From Treponema sp. (GTDB lineage: Bacteria; Spirochaetota; Spirochaetia; Treponematales; Breznakiellaceae): a DNA stretch of 64,000 nucleotides. The DNA is taken from NCBI GenBank assembly GCA_009781635.1, contig WQXU01000010.1:42707-106706 (forward strand). Direction: 5' to 3'. Under the pieces are notes generated by a model that made no database searches, was not told the DNA's origin, and was given only the letters and a program-made list of their open reading frames with translations. Positions within the stretch are counted from its first letter, which is position 1. Each line of letters starts with the position of its first letter. The position numbers and the translations under genes are program-made. Positions 6,769 through 15,334 of the stretch are shown one piece after another.

Positions 6769-7836
6769 TTATTCCATTTTTAAATACGGAATTACAGGCG
6801 CGGTGAGTTCCATTGCCGCCGGAAAGTCACCCGGCTGCAAAAGAATTGTTTCGCCGTCCATCTGGGCCAGAATCGGGTGGCTGCCGGTAAACTCCAAACG
6901 GTGCGCCTTGAAAATAATTACTTCACGGTTGTTAGTATGCTTGCCCTTTGAAACCTGGCTCTTTATTGCAAGTTTCCGGAAAAGCGACATCTGCTTTACA
7001 AAACATACATTGCGATCGTCAGGGAATATTTTTTGCTGGGAGCCGTAAGATCGATAACCTGAAGCGCCCATTGCCATAAGCAGCATTTTTTCCCTGAAGG
7101 AGTGTATCTTGTTATTTTTTTCGTCAAAAGCCTGCACGCTAAAAAAATCTACCTTGTATTTGCGGTCATATGACAGGGCGGCCATATCCAGCCAGAATTT
7201 ATAAGAGTCGCCGGGTGTTTTGCCCTTCATTAAATTTGTCTGATGAGTTACATAGGCATCCAGCCCGAGGGATAAAATATTAAAAGCAAGGAATTGCCCT
7301 TTCCAGTTTGAAGGTCCGTTTTGAGCCGGTATCAATTGAACGGCAGGAGTTAATTCGATACGGACAGGTTTAAGAAGTAAATCCAGGGCATTTGAAAGGC
7401 AGGAATTATCCGCTCCGTCATTGCCTGTTCCCAGGGGGAGCCGCAGTACTGCCATGTTTGAGCGCACATGGGCGGGCGCATTGAAAAGGGCGGCCATGAC
7501 TTCGCTGTGAGTTCCGTCTCCGCCTGCGCTTATTATAAGGTAGAAAGGCACAGGATCCTTCTCGATTCTGTCCACGAAGGCCTTGGTAATTTCCCTGGCG
7601 GAACCCTTGCCTTCTGTAATATTGATGATCATGTTTTTGTGTATTTGCCTGCGCGGATTCAAATCGGCCTTTTCCCGGTATTTGGTTAAAGTGCGTACGT
7701 GCGCCTCCCATTTTGAGGTAATGGAAAACCCGCCGGCAACAGGATTAACGACAGTCATGCAGCGCAGAGGACGTCCCGGAGATACCATGGAATGCTCACA
7801 AATATCATTCAATGTTTGAGCGAAAAAGTAATTCAT
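6769..7836 (-). CDS. Diacylglycerol/lipid kinase family protein
   Basis: The 355-residue protein shows the DAGK catalytic domain: MTVVNPVAGG (residue 27 on), the nucleotide-binding ISAGGDGTHSEVM near 102 and LRLPLGTGNDGADNS near 131. Members phosphorylate diacylglycerol or related lipids at the membrane surface using ATP. The C-terminal half has the expected beta-sandwich (LEFTGSHPILAQMDGETI). It is divergent from leuS. An extended -10 box lies six bases before the ATG on the minus strand, so a leaderless mRNA is likely. Confidence 0.87.
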   Translation of the reverse strand: MNYFFAQTLNDICEHSMVSPGRPLRCMTVVNPVAGGFSITSKWEAHVRTLTKYREKADLNPRRQIHKNMIINITEGKGSAREITKAFVDRIEKDPVPFYLIISAGGDGTHSEVMAALFNAPAHVRSNMAVLRLPLGTGNDGADNSCLSNALDLLLKPVRIELTPAVQLIPAQNGPSNWKGQFLAFNILSLGLDAYVTHQTNLMKGKTPGDSYKFWLDMAALSYDRKYKVDFFSVQAFDEKNNKIHSFREKMLLMAMGASGYRSYGSQQKIFPDDRNVCFVKQMSLFRKLAIKSQVSKGKHTNNREVIIFKAHRLEFTGSHPILAQMDGETILLQPGDFPAAMELTAPVIPYLKME

Positions 7837-7842
7837 GGGGGA

Positions 7843-7851
7843 ATTATAACA
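7843..7851 (-). promoter_or_regulatory. Extended -10 of the lipid kinase gene (leaderless)
   Basis: On the minus strand TGTTATAAT (extended -10) is followed by only six bases (tccccc) and then the ATG at 7836. Transcription would start at or within a base of the start codon. No clear -35 or SD is present. Confidence 0.55.
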
Positions 7852-7888
7852 TTTATATCCATTAAAATAAAGGTATATGTATTATAAG

Positions 7889-7916
7889 AAAAACCGTTAA
7901 TTTTGACACGGTTTTT
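7889..7916. terminator. Small AT-flanked hairpin between lipid kinase and leuS
   Basis: AAAAACCG pairs with CGGTTTTT around a 12-base loop. It lies between two divergent promoters and could be a bidirectional insulator-type stem; there is no other evidence of function. Confidence 0.3.
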
Positions 7917-7932
7917 GAATTAGCAGTCACCC

Positions 7933-7961
7933 CTGACATAAATTAATAAATTTCCTATACT
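7933..7961 (+). promoter_or_regulatory. leuS promoter (leaderless)
   Basis: CTGACA (7933-7938), 17-base spacer, TATACT (7956-7961), then eight bases to the ATG at 7970. The expected start point falls at about the start codon, and no SD exists, so leuS mRNA is predicted to be leaderless. Confidence 0.65.
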
Positions 7962-7969
7962 TCCTTATT

Positions 7970-10858
7970 ATGGCAAAGTATCCTTTTGAAACAATCGAGC
8001 CGAAATGGCAGAAATTCTGGGCAGATAACAAGACTTTTAAGACTGCAGAAGATCCCGCAATCCCCAAAGACAAGCGCATGTATGTGCTTGACATGTTTCC
8101 CTATCCAAGCGCATCCGGGCTGCATGTAGGCCATCCCGAAGGCTATACGGCCACCGATATTTACTGCCGCTACCTTCGCATGAACGGATATAATGTGCTG
8201 CATCCCATGGGTTTTGATTCCTTCGGTCTGCCCGCTGAAAACTATGCTATAAAAACCGGCACTCATCCCGCCGTTACAACAGCGGCGAATATAGACCGCT
8301 TCCGCATGCAGATAAAGGCTCTGGGCTTTTCCTACGATTGGGATTGCGAAGTTGATACATCGGCGGAAGACTACTACCGCTGGACACAATGGATATTCTT
8401 AAAACTTTTTGAAAAAGGGCTTGCCTACGAGGCGGAAAGTCCGATCAACTGGTGCCCGTCATGCAAGACAGGGCTTGCCAACGAAGAGGTGAAGGACGGC
8501 CTCTGCGACCGTTGCGGCGAGAAAGTTACCCGCAAGCGTATCCGTCAGTGGGTACTCAAAATAACTGCATATGCAGAACGCCTGCTTGCAGATCTTGATT
8601 CTCTGAACTGGCCGGAACCTGTAAAAATGATGCAGCGCAACTGGATTGGCCGCAGTGAAGGCGCAAATGTTTTTTTTAAAATTGACGGTCATCCCGAATC
8701 GCTTGAGATATATACAACCCGTCCCGATACGCTTTTCGGCGCTACCTACATGGTGCTGTCGCCGGAGCATCCGCTTGTTGAAAAACTTACTACTGCAGAA
8801 CAGAAAGAGGCCGTAACGTCATACATAGAAGCTGCGGGAAGAAAGAGCGATCTTGAACGCACAGATCTTGCAAAGGAAAAAACCGGCGTTTTCTGCGGCG
8901 CATATGCGATAAACCCGGTGAATGATGAGAAGATACCTGTATGGATAGCCGACTATGTTTTAATTTCCTACGGAACAGGCGCAATCATGGCTGTCCCCGC
9001 ACATGATGAAAGAGACTGGGAATTTGCAAAAACTTTTGGACTGCCTATTTTGCAGGTTGTATCAGGGAGTGGGGATCAGGGAATAGGGGGTGGGGATCAG
9101 GGAATAGGGAAGGGGTTAAAAGTTGATAAAGACATTCAAGGATTTGATAGTGTGGCAGGAAGCGATGAATCTTGTCGATATGATTTACCATCAAACAAGA
9201 AATTTTCCGAAGGAAGAAATATACAGCCTGACCGTTCAAATGAGGAGAGCTGCAGTATCGATTCCATCCAATATTGCAGAGGGGCACGGACGGAAGAGCA
9301 GGAAAGAGTATCTTCGGTTTCTATCAATAGCGAACGGTTCAATAAAGGAGTTGGAGACGCATGTAATAATAGCGGAAAGACTCAACTTTCTAACGAAAGA
9401 GATATCAGAACAACTGCAAACACAGATACAAATTGTAGGCCGCCTTCTTTCAGCTCTGAGAAAATCTCTAACCCAGTAAATTCCGCCCCCTGTACCCCGC
9501 ACCCCATACCCCATACCCTCTTTACAGCGGACGGCTACTCAGTAAACTCCGGCATGATTACAGGGCTTCCTACTGCGGAGGCAAAGGCAAAGATTACATC
9601 CTGGCTGGAAGAAAAAGGCCTTGGTAAAAAAGCTGTAAATTACAAACTCCGTGACTGGATATTTTCGCGTCAGAGATACTGGGGTGAGCCCATTCCCGTT
9701 GTGCATTGTAAAACCTGCGGTATTGTTCCGCTGCAGGAGAGCGAGCTTCCGCTGAAACTGCCGGATGTTAAATCTTATGCGCCGACAGGCACAGGAGAGT
9801 CTCCGCTTGCCGGAATCGATGAATGGGTAAACACTGTCTGCCCCAGGTGCGGCGCCGCAGCGAAACGCGAAACAAATACCATGCCTCAGTGGGCAGGTTC
9901 CTGCTGGTACTATATCCGCTACCTCGACCCAAAAAACGATAAGGTCTTTGCTGCAAAAGATAAAATCGATTATTGGCTGCCTGTAGATTTATATGTCGGC
10001 GGAGCGGAACATGCTGTTCTGCATCTTTTGTACAGCCGTTTTTGGCATAAGGTATTGTACGACTGCGGCCTTGTAAACACGGTCGAACCCTTTCAGAGGC
10101 TGATAAACCAGGGGATGATTCTGGGAGAGGATAATCAGAAGATGAGCAAGAGCCGCGGCAATGTAATAAACCCCGATGATGTTATAAAGGCGTACGGAGC
10201 GGATTCCATGCGTGTCTATGAAATGTTCATGGGGCCTCTGGAAGTCAGCAAGCCCTGGGTAACTGCCGGGCTTGTCGGCGTATCAAGATTCCTTGAGCGC
10301 CTTTGGGCAATCAGTGAAAAGATCGGCACAGCAGCTTCGCAAAACGAAGGAGATATGGTTGAACTGAAAAAGCTGCTTCACCGCACCATAAAAAAGGTAA
10401 CAGATGACACATCCAGCCTGAACTTTAACACAGCCATAAGCGCGATGATGATCTATACAAACGAACTTGTAAGACTTACAAACGAGCAGGGGGTGAAGGT
10501 TCCGCGTTCAATGTGGGAGCCGCTTGTTATAATGGCAGGGGCATATGCGCCTCATCTTTGCGAGGAACTTTGGGAAAAACTCGGCAACAGCGGATCTGTA
10601 TCAGCCTGTTCATGGCCGGTGTATGATGATGCTCTGACGCACTTTGATGAGGTAACCGTTGTGGTGCAGGTTAACGGAAAAATCCGTGACAAATTTACCG
10701 CCGCTGCCGGAACTTCCAAAGAAGAACTTGAGAAGATTGCTTTCTCTCTGCCCGGCCTTCAAAAATGGCTTGAACCCGGCGGACAAAATTCTGTGGAAAG
10801 TAAAACTGTTAAAAAAGTTATATGCGTACCTGACAAATTAGTTAATATCGTGTTATAA
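7970..10858 (+). CDS. leuS: Leucyl-tRNA synthetase with in-frame insertion in the editing domain
   Basis: Charges tRNA-Leu. Class I signatures are present: [16 protein letters not shown] (HIGH), editing-domain TTRPDTLFG and [30 protein letters not shown], and KMSKSRGNV. At 962 residues it is about 150 longer than expected. The extra piece (about residues 364-519, bases 9060-9530) lies between GLPILQVV and DGYSVNSG at the end of the CP1 editing domain. It is low-complexity and serine/asparagine-rich, unlike any synthetase, because it is a foreign element read in the wrong frame: the same DNA encodes a four-helix-bundle protein one frame over. The synthetase frame stays open throughout the insertion, so a full-length enzyme is still possible. 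The TAA stop overlaps the -10 box of the GH10 gene. Confidence 0.95.
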   Translation: MAKYPFETIEPKWQKFWADNKTFKTAEDPAIPKDKRMYVLDMFPYPSASGLHVGHPEGYTATDIYCRYLRMNGYNVLHPMGFDSFGLPAENYAIKTGTHPAVTTAANIDRFRMQIKALGFSYDWDCEVDTSAEDYYRWTQWIFLKLFEKGLAYEAESPINWCPSCKTGLANEEVKDGLCDRCGEKVTRKRIRQWVLKITAYAERLLADLDSLNWPEPVKMMQRNWIGRSEGANVFFKIDGHPESLEIYTTRPDTLFGATYMVLSPEHPLVEKLTTAEQKEAVTSYIEAAGRKSDLERTDLAKEKTGVFCGAYAINPVNDEKIPVWIADYVLISYGTGAIMAVPAHDERDWEFAKTFGLPILQVVSGSGDQGIGGGDQGIGKGLKVDKDIQGFDSVAGSDESCRYDLPSNKKFSEGRNIQPDRSNEESCSIDSIQYCRGARTEEQERVSSVSINSERFNKGVGDACNNSGKTQLSNERDIRTTANTDTNCRPPSFSSEKISNPVNSAPCTPHPIPHTLFTADGYSVNSGMITGLPTAEAKAKITSWLEEKGLGKKAVNYKLRDWIFSRQRYWGEPIPVVHCKTCGIVPLQESELPLKLPDVKSYAPTGTGESPLAGIDEWVNTVCPRCGAAAKRETNTMPQWAGSCWYYIRYLDPKNDKVFAAKDKIDYWLPVDLYVGGAEHAVLHLLYSRFWHKVLYDCGLVNTVEPFQRLINQGMILGEDNQKMSKSRGNVINPDDVIKAYGADSMRVYEMFMGPLEVSKPWVTAGLVGVSRFLERLWAISEKIGTAASQNEGDMVELKKLLHRTIKKVTDDTSSLNFNTAISAMMIYTNELVRLTNEQGVKVPRSMWEPLVIMAGAYAPHLCEELWEKLGNSGSVSACSWPVYDDALTHFDEVTVVVQVNGKIRDKFTAAAGTSKEELEKIAFSLPGLQKWLEPGGQNSVESKTVKKVICVPDKLVNIVL
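9055..9535 (+). mobile_element. IVS-like element inserted in leuS
   Basis: The inserted segment begins with G-rich repeats (GGGGATCAGGGAATAGGG twice, 9071-9112), holds the S23/IVP-type gene 9123-9479, and ends with C-rich sequence (ccccgcaccccataccccat). The G-rich left end and C-rich right end are roughly complementary, so in RNA they could form a long stem with the gene in the loop. This is the architecture of intervening sequences found in 23S rRNA genes of Leptospira and other bacteria, here inside a protein-coding gene. Boundaries are approximate. Confidence 0.65.
9123..9479 (+). CDS. Four-helix-bundle protein (S23/IVP family) nested inside leuS
   Basis: This 118-residue protein is encoded in a different frame entirely inside leuS. 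It matches the S23/IVP family along its length: [18 protein letters not shown], then [24 protein letters not shown], then [25 protein letters not shown]-type sequence. The family forms pentameric four-helix bundles, is usually encoded in 23S rRNA intervening sequences, and includes the Avd accessory protein of retroelements. The start is TTG with a good GAAGGGG SD seven bases upstream. Protein-like conservation lies in this frame, not in the leuS frame, which shows it is the original gene of the insert. Function is unknown, probably nucleic-acid binding. Confidence 0.85.
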   Translation: MIKTFKDLIVWQEAMNLVDMIYHQTRNFPKEEIYSLTVQMRRAAVSIPSNIAEGHGRKSRKEYLRFLSIANGSIKELETHVIIAERLNFLTKEISEQLQTQIQIVGRLLSALRKSLTQ

Positions 10859-10859
10859 T
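10830..10859 (+). promoter_or_regulatory. GH10 promoter inside the leuS 3' end
   Basis: CTGACA (10830-10835), 18-base spacer, TATAAT (10854-10859) overlapping the leuS stop. The GH10 ATG is 15 bases after the -10 box, giving a leader of about eight bases without an SD. Confidence 0.55.
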
Positions 10860-10873
10860 TTTAACCTATAACA

Positions 10874-13054
10874 ATGATTTCTAAAAACATTGATGCGCCG
10901 GACACGGCCTATGATCCGTATTTTCGCGATGATCCCGGTGAAGGTGTTGAAAGAGTTCCAGTTCATATATTCGACCTTGAGCACAATTTCTCTGTCTGGA
11001 AATCGTGGCGGACAAATGACGGCCGCGTCCTTCCGAATGTAAACAGCGGTTTTGAGCATGTAAACGATCCCTTCGAGACAGGCAGCCTTATTATGCTTAC
11101 AACCCACTTTGATCCCGTTATTGCAGGAAAGGCCTTCGGCGGCTTCGGAATGAGAGCGCCCATTTCTCCGGCTATAAGCATGAACAATCAGACATTCGTA
11201 GAGTTTGATCTTTTCTACCCAAAAAGCGCTGTCGGGAAATACATGAGATTTGAAATATGGTCTACGTCGACAGGCGGCGAGGGGTTTCAGGGTGAAGCAG
11301 GTTTTCCCGGAAACAATAGAACGCAGGTTTACATAAGGACTTCTGATATCGAAAGCCTTGCCCAGATAAAACCGGAATGGATTGGGTTTCATGAAGGGGA
11401 AACATGGTATAAAAAATCCATTTCCGCAGTGACGCCTGTATCATCCGGAACATGGGAATATCTTAATATCGATCTGCATACAGAAACAGGAACAAAGCTG
11501 GAAGGCGATAAACTTTTAATAGGCAATATAAGAATAACCAGGGGAGATTCCAGCGGAGTGCCAATCCCCGATATTGTTAATTTAAAAAATTACCTGGAAG
11601 TTGAACCTGTCAAAAGCAAATACAATCCGGGAAATGGTTATTTCTATATCGGTACAGTAGGAACAAGAGATATCGATCCAAAACTGCCTATCGAGCCAAA
11701 ATCTCTGCTGGGTTATCACTTTGAAATACTGGCTGATGAAAACAATCTGAAACCGGAGCGTCACGTAAGACCTCCCCAGTGGCTCAAGGATTTATATCCG
11801 AAATTCAATTTCAGGTACGACGGCGAGGGCACTGAATGGGAACTTCCGACTGAGGAATATTTAAACATAAGGAATTCGCATACTGACGGAGGCGGGGAAT
11901 ATAAAATACACGGACATTGTCTGGCATGGATTAATCAATCGCCTCCCTGGATGAGGCAGATGCTGCCGGAAAATGTTACTTCCATGCAATGGAATTCCAG
12001 CGGGCTCTTTTATACCGGCGGAACAAACGCAATAGGGCCGTATTTAAAGGTTAACAAGGAAACAGCAAGAAGGATTTACTATAATCACATACTGTACCAA
12101 ATGCGCCATTTTATGACCACCGATGCCAGATATGATTCCAGCAAGGAAAGGGGTATTATACCCTTCCATTCATTTGATGTGGTTAATGTCGAGATTCATG
12201 AAAGCCGCCACAGCACAATAACCAAGGACAATCCAGTTGAATGGAAATCCGCATTAAGGCATGTCTCGTGGTTTATGGCAATGACTGATGATAATGTCGG
12301 CGATATAAGGCAGAACTATATGTATCTGCTTTATAAATACGCGCACATTGCAATTCCCAATGCGCAAATGGCCGAAAAATACAAGGCGCACTTTAACGAT
12401 CCTGATATAGTCCCCGAATATATGAAGCTTGACAATCACGATGATAACGGCAGCATAGACGCTTTTGTAAGCGATAAGCCGCCCTTGCTTGTCTACAATG
12501 ATTATGAAATAAATGTATGGTCAAAGATGACTGTGGCTTTTAATATGATAAAAGAGTTAAATACCGCATGGAAAACCGATCCCCTGTATGACGGCAGAAA
12601 CCTGGTTGAATGTCTGGGGATTCAGGGGCACGGCACTGTTAATCCGAATATTGCAAGCCAGAATCAACGCGCAGTTGCTTTTTTTGCGGATCTTATTAAT
12701 GAGGGTTTGCTGGATTCCATTTGCTATTCCGAGGTTGATGTAAGGCAGCCCGACGGCGCTCCCGGCGGCGAAGCGCTTGCGCCCGCTGTTTTAAACCAGA
12801 AACAGGCCGATGCCATCGCCTATCAATATGCGCTTTTCTTCAAGACCTTTGAAAACTACAAAAAGTATATCGACCATGTGATTATCTGGAGCCCGCACAG
12901 CTCCGGCTGGATGAGCAGTTACGTGCTATTTGATCATGAAAAAATGGCAAGCCAGGCATATTACGCTGTAATGGATCCCGACAGGTTCATACAGGGGCAT
13001 TCATATCTGGATAGCTATTTTATTGATGAGTATAATAAAATCAAATCCAGTTAA
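10874..13054 (+). CDS. GH10 endo-1,4-beta-xylanase with N-terminal carbohydrate-binding-like region
   Basis: This 726-residue protein has a beta-rich N-terminal region (about 1-300, CBM-like) and a GH10 barrel (about 310-710). Key GH10 segments are KIHGHCLAWINQSPPWM near 343, FDVVNVEIHE with acid/base Glu440, IQGHG near 585, the nucleophile Glu620 in CYSEVDVR, and IIWSPHSSGWM near 673. Two oddities: the acid/base loop reads VNVE instead of the usual VNE, and no signal peptide or lipobox is present at the chosen ATG, so secretion is unexplained. An upstream start is blocked because the frame runs into the leuS end. Endoxylanase activity is inferred from the family; the neighbouring xylanolytic genes fit. 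Confidence 0.85.
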   Translation: MISKNIDAPDTAYDPYFRDDPGEGVERVPVHIFDLEHNFSVWKSWRTNDGRVLPNVNSGFEHVNDPFETGSLIMLTTHFDPVIAGKAFGGFGMRAPISPAISMNNQTFVEFDLFYPKSAVGKYMRFEIWSTSTGGEGFQGEAGFPGNNRTQVYIRTSDIESLAQIKPEWIGFHEGETWYKKSISAVTPVSSGTWEYLNIDLHTETGTKLEGDKLLIGNIRITRGDSSGVPIPDIVNLKNYLEVEPVKSKYNPGNGYFYIGTVGTRDIDPKLPIEPKSLLGYHFEILADENNLKPERHVRPPQWLKDLYPKFNFRYDGEGTEWELPTEEYLNIRNSHTDGGGEYKIHGHCLAWINQSPPWMRQMLPENVTSMQWNSSGLFYTGGTNAIGPYLKVNKETARRIYYNHILYQMRHFMTTDARYDSSKERGIIPFHSFDVVNVEIHESRHSTITKDNPVEWKSALRHVSWFMAMTDDNVGDIRQNYMYLLYKYAHIAIPNAQMAEKYKAHFNDPDIVPEYMKLDNHDDNGSIDAFVSDKPPLLVYNDYEINVWSKMTVAFNMIKELNTAWKTDPLYDGRNLVECLGIQGHGTVNPNIASQNQRAVAFFADLINEGLLDSICYSEVDVRQPDGAPGGEALAPAVLNQKQADAIAYQYALFFKTFENYKKYIDHVIIWSPHSSGWMSSYVLFDHEKMASQAYYAVMDPDRFIQGHSYLDSYFIDEYNKIKSS

Positions 13055-13144
13055 ATATAATACAACTATTTGTATTTAACAAGATTTTATTTAATGTAAA
13101 GCAGCTATTGATTTAAATGGAAATCTGTGATAAAGTAGCTTAAA

Positions 13145-13159
13145 TAGCTCGTTGAGCTA
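13145..13159. promoter_or_regulatory. Short inverted repeat upstream of the small membrane gene
   Basis: TAGCTC-gtt-GAGCTA is a perfect 6-bp inverted repeat after the GH10 gene; it might be an operator or part of the leader of the next gene. Confidence 0.3.
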
Positions 13160-13164
13160 TTGCG

Positions 13165-13197
13165 GACACAAAAAAATACGTTGTGTTTTTTTGTGTC
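13165..13197 (+). promoter_or_regulatory. Leader hairpin before the small membrane protein gene
   Basis: GACACAAAAAAA pairs with TTTTTTTGTGTC across a 9-base loop, about 30 bases before the ATG at 13229. AU-rich leader stems of this kind can regulate translation or act as terminators; which applies here is unknown. Confidence 0.4.
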
Positions 13198-13228
13198 TTG
13201 TTATTATCCATATAAAAGAGGTTATGTT

Positions 13229-13612
13229 ATGGCAGGATTAGGAGTAGTTATTTGGAAAGTCGCGGTTGCTTTGTATCTTATGGCAACTGGTGTTTTGGGA
13301 TTGAGCAAGGCTGGTGATTTAAACGCTATTTTAGGAGCAATTAATCTGAGCAATAGTATCGTTGTAGTAATTGCAGGCGTTATTGCGTTAATTGCAGGTA
13401 TCTTCCTTCTGCTTGAATTGTTCAATATTAAAATTGCTATCCTTGATACCCTTATTTTCATTATTGCGATTATCTGGGCTATTTTTATCGTTCTCTTACT
13501 TATTCAGTGGATCGTAAGCGGCTTTGCTGGTATTTGGACAACCTTACAAATGCTTGGTACATATGTAATGGTTCTTGCTTCCTTACTGATTGCAAGCAAG
13601 AGATTTGGTTAA
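13229..13612 (+). CDS. Small four-helix integral membrane protein, unknown
   Basis: The ORF track starts at 13160, but the ATG at 13229 (MAGLGVVIWKVAVALYLMATG) has an AGAGG box eight bases upstream and begins a clean hydrophobic protein of 127 residues with about four membrane segments (roughly 5-22, 42-65, 68-92, 102-122). I do not recognise a functional family. It is monocistronic, with a structured leader in front and a strong terminator behind, suggesting an independently regulated, possibly abundant membrane protein. Confidence 0.7.
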   Translation: MAGLGVVIWKVAVALYLMATGVLGLSKAGDLNAILGAINLSNSIVVVIAGVIALIAGIFLLLELFNIKIAILDTLIFIIAIIWAIFIVLLLIQWIVSGFAGIWTTLQMLGTYVMVLASLLIASKRFG

Positions 13613-13635
13613 TATAAACTGAATCATATCTTTTG

Positions 13636-13667
13636 AAAGTGACAGCCGCCTAGCTGTCACTTTTTTT
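13636..13667 (+). terminator. Rho-independent terminator
   Basis: AAAGTGACAGC pairs with GCTGTCACTTT, followed by a run of T. It closes the small membrane protein gene. Confidence 0.85.
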
Positions 13668-13683
13668 ATGCGCAGACAGATAC

Positions 13684-13712
13684 TGTTTATATCCATAATA
13701 AAATGATATACT
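13684..13712 (+). promoter_or_regulatory. Nif3-like gene promoter (leaderless)
   Basis: A TATACT box (13707-13712) ends six bases before the ATG at 13719, with a weak TGTTTA 17 bases upstream. No SD is present, so a leaderless mRNA is predicted. Confidence 0.5.
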
Positions 13713-13718
13713 GCCGGC

Positions 13719-14486
13719 ATGGCGCTCACTACAGAACAATTGGATGCTTTTTTTAAAAGTCTTCTCGAAATAGACGGTTTTGCATCAAATGACAAGTCAT
13801 TAAACGGAATCCAGGTAGACAACGACGGCTCTCCTGTCCGTAAAATAGCCTTTGGCGTTGATGCTGCCATGGAAACATTTGAACAGGCTGCGGCTGCCGG
13901 CGCGGGTATGCTCTTTGTCCATCACGGCTTGTTTTGGGGCGCTCCTTCCAGAGTTGCAGGAAACTTAAGGAAGCGGATTAAATTTCTTTTGGATCACAAT
14001 ATCTGCCTGTATGCGGTGCATCTGCCGCTGGATCAGCATCCAAAACTTGGAAACAATGCCGTGATAGCAAAACTTCTGGAACTGACAAACATTGAACCCT
14101 TCGGCGATTATCACGGCCGGAAGATAGGTTACAAGGGAATTTTTGAAAAACCTGTTACCATAGATGAAGCAGCAAAAAAAATCAATTTTATGGACAGGCC
14201 GCCGTCAGGTATATTTCCTTTTGGAAAAAAAGAAATCTCAAGCGCGGCAATTATGTCAGGCGGCGCTGCGGAAAGCGCGCGGGATGCCATTGAAAACGGC
14301 GTGGATTTATTTGTAACAGGAGAGAGTTCCCATTCGGTTTATCATGACTGCCTGGAAGCCAGGCTTAACATGATCGCAGGCGGCCATTACTGTACGGAGG
14401 TCTGGGGGCTTCAGGCCCTTATGCGCCATTGCGCAGCGGAGCTTGGCATTGATGTTGAATTTTTGGATATTCCTACAGGGCTTTAA
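13719..14486 (+). CDS. Nif3-like dinuclear metal-center protein (YbgI family)
   Basis: This 255-residue protein has the family hallmarks: LNGIQVDN near residue 28, AGMLFVHHGLFW near 65 (two metal-binding His), LYAVHLPLDQHPKLGNNA near 98, and the C-terminal HYCTEVWGLQALMRHC, which contributes further metal ligands. The fold binds two divalent metals. It is annotated in databases as GTP cyclohydrolase I type 2, but its true reaction is unsettled. It precedes lspA by 28 bases and may form a unit with it and the small membrane gene. Confidence 0.88.
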   Translation: MALTTEQLDAFFKSLLEIDGFASNDKSLNGIQVDNDGSPVRKIAFGVDAAMETFEQAAAAGAGMLFVHHGLFWGAPSRVAGNLRKRIKFLLDHNICLYAVHLPLDQHPKLGNNAVIAKLLELTNIEPFGDYHGRKIGYKGIFEKPVTIDEAAKKINFMDRPPSGIFPFGKKEISSAAIMSGGAAESARDAIENGVDLFVTGESSHSVYHDCLEARLNMIAGGHYCTEVWGLQALMRHCAAELGIDVEFLDIPTGL

Positions 14487-14514
14487 TACACTATGAACTT
14501 AACGGAGTGCAGTA

Positions 14515-15048
14515 ATGAAAGAGCTTATTAAAGAAAAAATCATGCCCTTGTCGCTGACAGCATTTATTATTCTTGCGGATCAAATTACAAAGGCAATTAT
14601 TGTAAATATCCAGCCGGGATACGGGTTAATCAAGGATGTTTTTAATAACGGTTTTTTATGGATATTCCATGTGCGCAACAAGGCGATTGCATTCAGCATC
14701 GGAGAGAATCTTCCCGAATTTATAAAGCCTGTGCTCTTTATTATTGTTCCCATTCTGGTTTTGTCATTTTTGATGTGGTACTATTTTAAATCCGGCGAGT
14801 TTACATTATTGCAGCGCTGGGCGACAGCGGGCATTATCGGAGGCGGTCTTGGAAATATAATCGACCGTATCTTCCGCCCCGACGGAGTAGTGGACTTTAT
14901 AAGCGTAAAATTTTACGGTTTTCTCGGCTTTGAACGCTGGCCTACTTTTAATGTTGCAGATTCAACCGTTGTTGTGTGCTGTATCTTGCTGCTTATTACA
15001 ATGTTTATTCCGGTAAAAAAACCTGCAGAGGATGCGGCAGATGAATAA
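14515..15048 (+). CDS. lspA: Lipoprotein signal peptidase (signal peptidase II)
   Basis: This 177-residue inner-membrane aspartyl protease removes the signal peptide of prolipoproteins after lipidation at the lipobox Cys. Motifs visible: LADQITKAII near residue 20, GGGLGNIIDRI near 117 and WPTFNVADSTV near 142, which include the two catalytic Asp residues (in IDRI and VADS). Four membrane helices are apparent. It is an essential partner for the several lipoproteins in this window. It overlaps the following small membrane gene. Confidence 0.95.
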   Translation: MKELIKEKIMPLSLTAFIILADQITKAIIVNIQPGYGLIKDVFNNGFLWIFHVRNKAIAFSIGENLPEFIKPVLFIIVPILVLSFLMWYYFKSGEFTLLQRWATAGIIGGGLGNIIDRIFRPDGVVDFISVKFYGFLGFERWPTFNVADSTVVVCCILLLITMFIPVKKPAEDAADE

Positions 15049-15334
15049 AAAAGTAAATACCTTATTGTTTATACTCGGTGCGACTCTTTTTAATGTTATT
15101 GTTGCTGTAATAAGTTTTATTTTGCTTTTAATTTTTTATGCCAGTTTTATAGCTCCTATAGTACCGGGTTCACAGGCCTGGGCTGTCTCCCTTTTATTCC
15201 TGGCCGCTATTGCAGTTTCTATATTTGTTTACCGCATTGTTTTAAAGGCGCTGCTTGCAAAAGTTGATGTAGAAAAGTATTTTGATCCGCTTTTTGTAAG
15301 AAGGCCCGGAAAAAAACCGGGTTCGTCAGCCTAG
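15041..15334 (+). CDS. Small two/three-helix membrane protein, unknown
   Basis: The chosen ATG at 15041 (MNKKVNTLLFILGATLF) overlaps the last eight bases of lspA and has GAGG upstream; the track start at 15032 adds three residues. The 97-residue product has about three hydrophobic segments (8-35, 37-70) and a basic C-terminus (RRPGKKPG). I recognise no characterised family. Tight overlap with lspA suggests co-translation and perhaps a related envelope role. Its stop lies only a few bases from the end of the convergent Aat-like gene. Confidence 0.7.
   Translation: MNKKVNTLLFILGATLFNVIVAVISFILLLIFYASFIAPIVPGSQAWAVSLLFLAAIAVSIFVYRIVLKALLAKVDVEKYFDPLFVRRPGKKPGSSA

Noticed and set aside
9123-9479. 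Nested four-helix-bundle protein as the Avd of the retroelement seen at the left edge
   Set aside because: It belongs to the same superfamily, but it has no reverse transcriptase or template repeat beside it and has the IVS-type setting; no link can be supported.
9236-9514. Minus-strand ORF of 92 residues across the leuS insertion (and 9045-9287)
   Set aside because: These arise from the low-complexity flanks and the antisense of the S23 gene; no SD or family match.
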